This document shows positions 63,995 through 64,000 of a DNA stretch of 64,000 bases, in pieces. Made by a program: the position numbers and the translations under genes. The notes under the pieces are model-generated. The model was given only the letters and a program-made list of their open reading frames with translations. It was not told the DNA's origin and did not search any database. This stretch comes from Sulfurimonas sp. SAG-AH-194-I05. Lineage in GTDB: Bacteria > Campylobacterota > Campylobacteria > Campylobacterales > Sulfurimonadaceae. How positions within the stretch are numbered: position 1 is the first letter of the stretch; every line of letters starts with the position of its first letter. The stretch is taken from positions 1 through 64,000 of the forward strand of contig NZ_JAEMVA010000006.1 of the NCBI RefSeq assembly GCF_029215955.1. The letters run 5' to 3'.

Positions 63995-64000
63995 TTATGG

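Noticed and set aside
1-64000. tRNA, rRNA, CRISPR or insertion sequence
   Set aside because: I scanned gene gaps for tRNA T-loop motifs, regular spaced repeats and transposase-like frames and found none. Subtle small RNAs could be missed by eye.

Overview
The window looks like chromosomal DNA from a Campylobacterota (epsilonproteobacterial) bacterium, most probably a free-living Sulfurimonas-type sulfur or hydrogen oxidiser. This rests on strong AT richness, gene order shared with that phylum (clpS-clpA-aat; DUF177-rpmF-plsX-fabH; rpmB next to a TrkA-type potassium channel; grpE-dnaK; yajC-secD), a desulforubrerythrin of the Campylobacter type, a PerR-like regulator, and a PsrABC-like molybdoenzyme. 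The genus is inferred, not proven. I see no rRNA, tRNA, CRISPR array, insertion sequence or prophage, and no gap above 300 bases without a gene.

Layout. 1-4369 (minus): a PLP sulfhydrylase followed by clpS, clpA and aat with overlapping stops and starts, so three bacterial N-degron components lie in one transcription unit. 4461-7953: a double-receiver diguanylate cyclase, a Pif1/RecD-type helicase and a DMT permease. 7956-10370: an oxidative-stress and iron-sulfur block (AhpC-type peroxiredoxin, PerR-like repressor, desulforubrerythrin, Alvin-type ferredoxin) with palindromes and tandem repeats between the genes. 10441-15695: ndk, DUF177, rpmF, plsX, fabH, aroK, a periplasmic thioredoxin-like protein and hisD. 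15755-19014: two translationally coupled response regulators, one with a degenerate GGDEF and an EAL domain, the other with an unrecognised output region. 19229-24241: a [4Fe-4S] subunit, an NrfD membrane subunit and a very large Tat-exported molybdopterin oxidoreductase. 24306-27518: a TlpA-like thioredoxin and grpE-dnaK with a consensus promoter and a HAIR-like (HspR) operator. 27592-34927: an AsmA-like protein, comF, lepA, a PAS-GGDEF-EAL protein with a ten-G tract upstream, and prs.

35121-42355: a small DUF4177-like protein, a MATE transporter with two tiny lysine-rich proteins encoded upstream, a TerB-like protein, a dCache chemoreceptor with CheR, a Tsx-like porin, and a decayed toxin-antitoxin pair. 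42366-46063: serS, a MetF-family reductase, serB and two small proteins. 46104-49970: an exported propeller-like protein, then acpP, fabF and accA. 49975-54236 (minus): a DnaQ-type exonuclease, trpF, rpe, and an HDOD protein coupled to a STAS/receiver-like/CheX composite. 54389-58156: rpmB, a potassium channel, argJ and an EAL-HDOD protein. 58172-63994: a gamma-carbonic-anhydrase-like protein, ppk and lnt on minus, then yajC and secD on plus; secF probably begins at 63997.

The window is mainly housekeeping (lipid, amino acid, translation and secretion genes) interleaved with a dense set of signalling proteins: four with GGDEF and/or EAL domains, a chemoreceptor with CheR, a CheX-like protein and two HDOD proteins. 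Points that stand out are the truncated ParE-type toxin, the poly-G tract, the in-frame duplication inside a receiver domain, the peroxide-stress operators and the uncharacterised two-component output protein.
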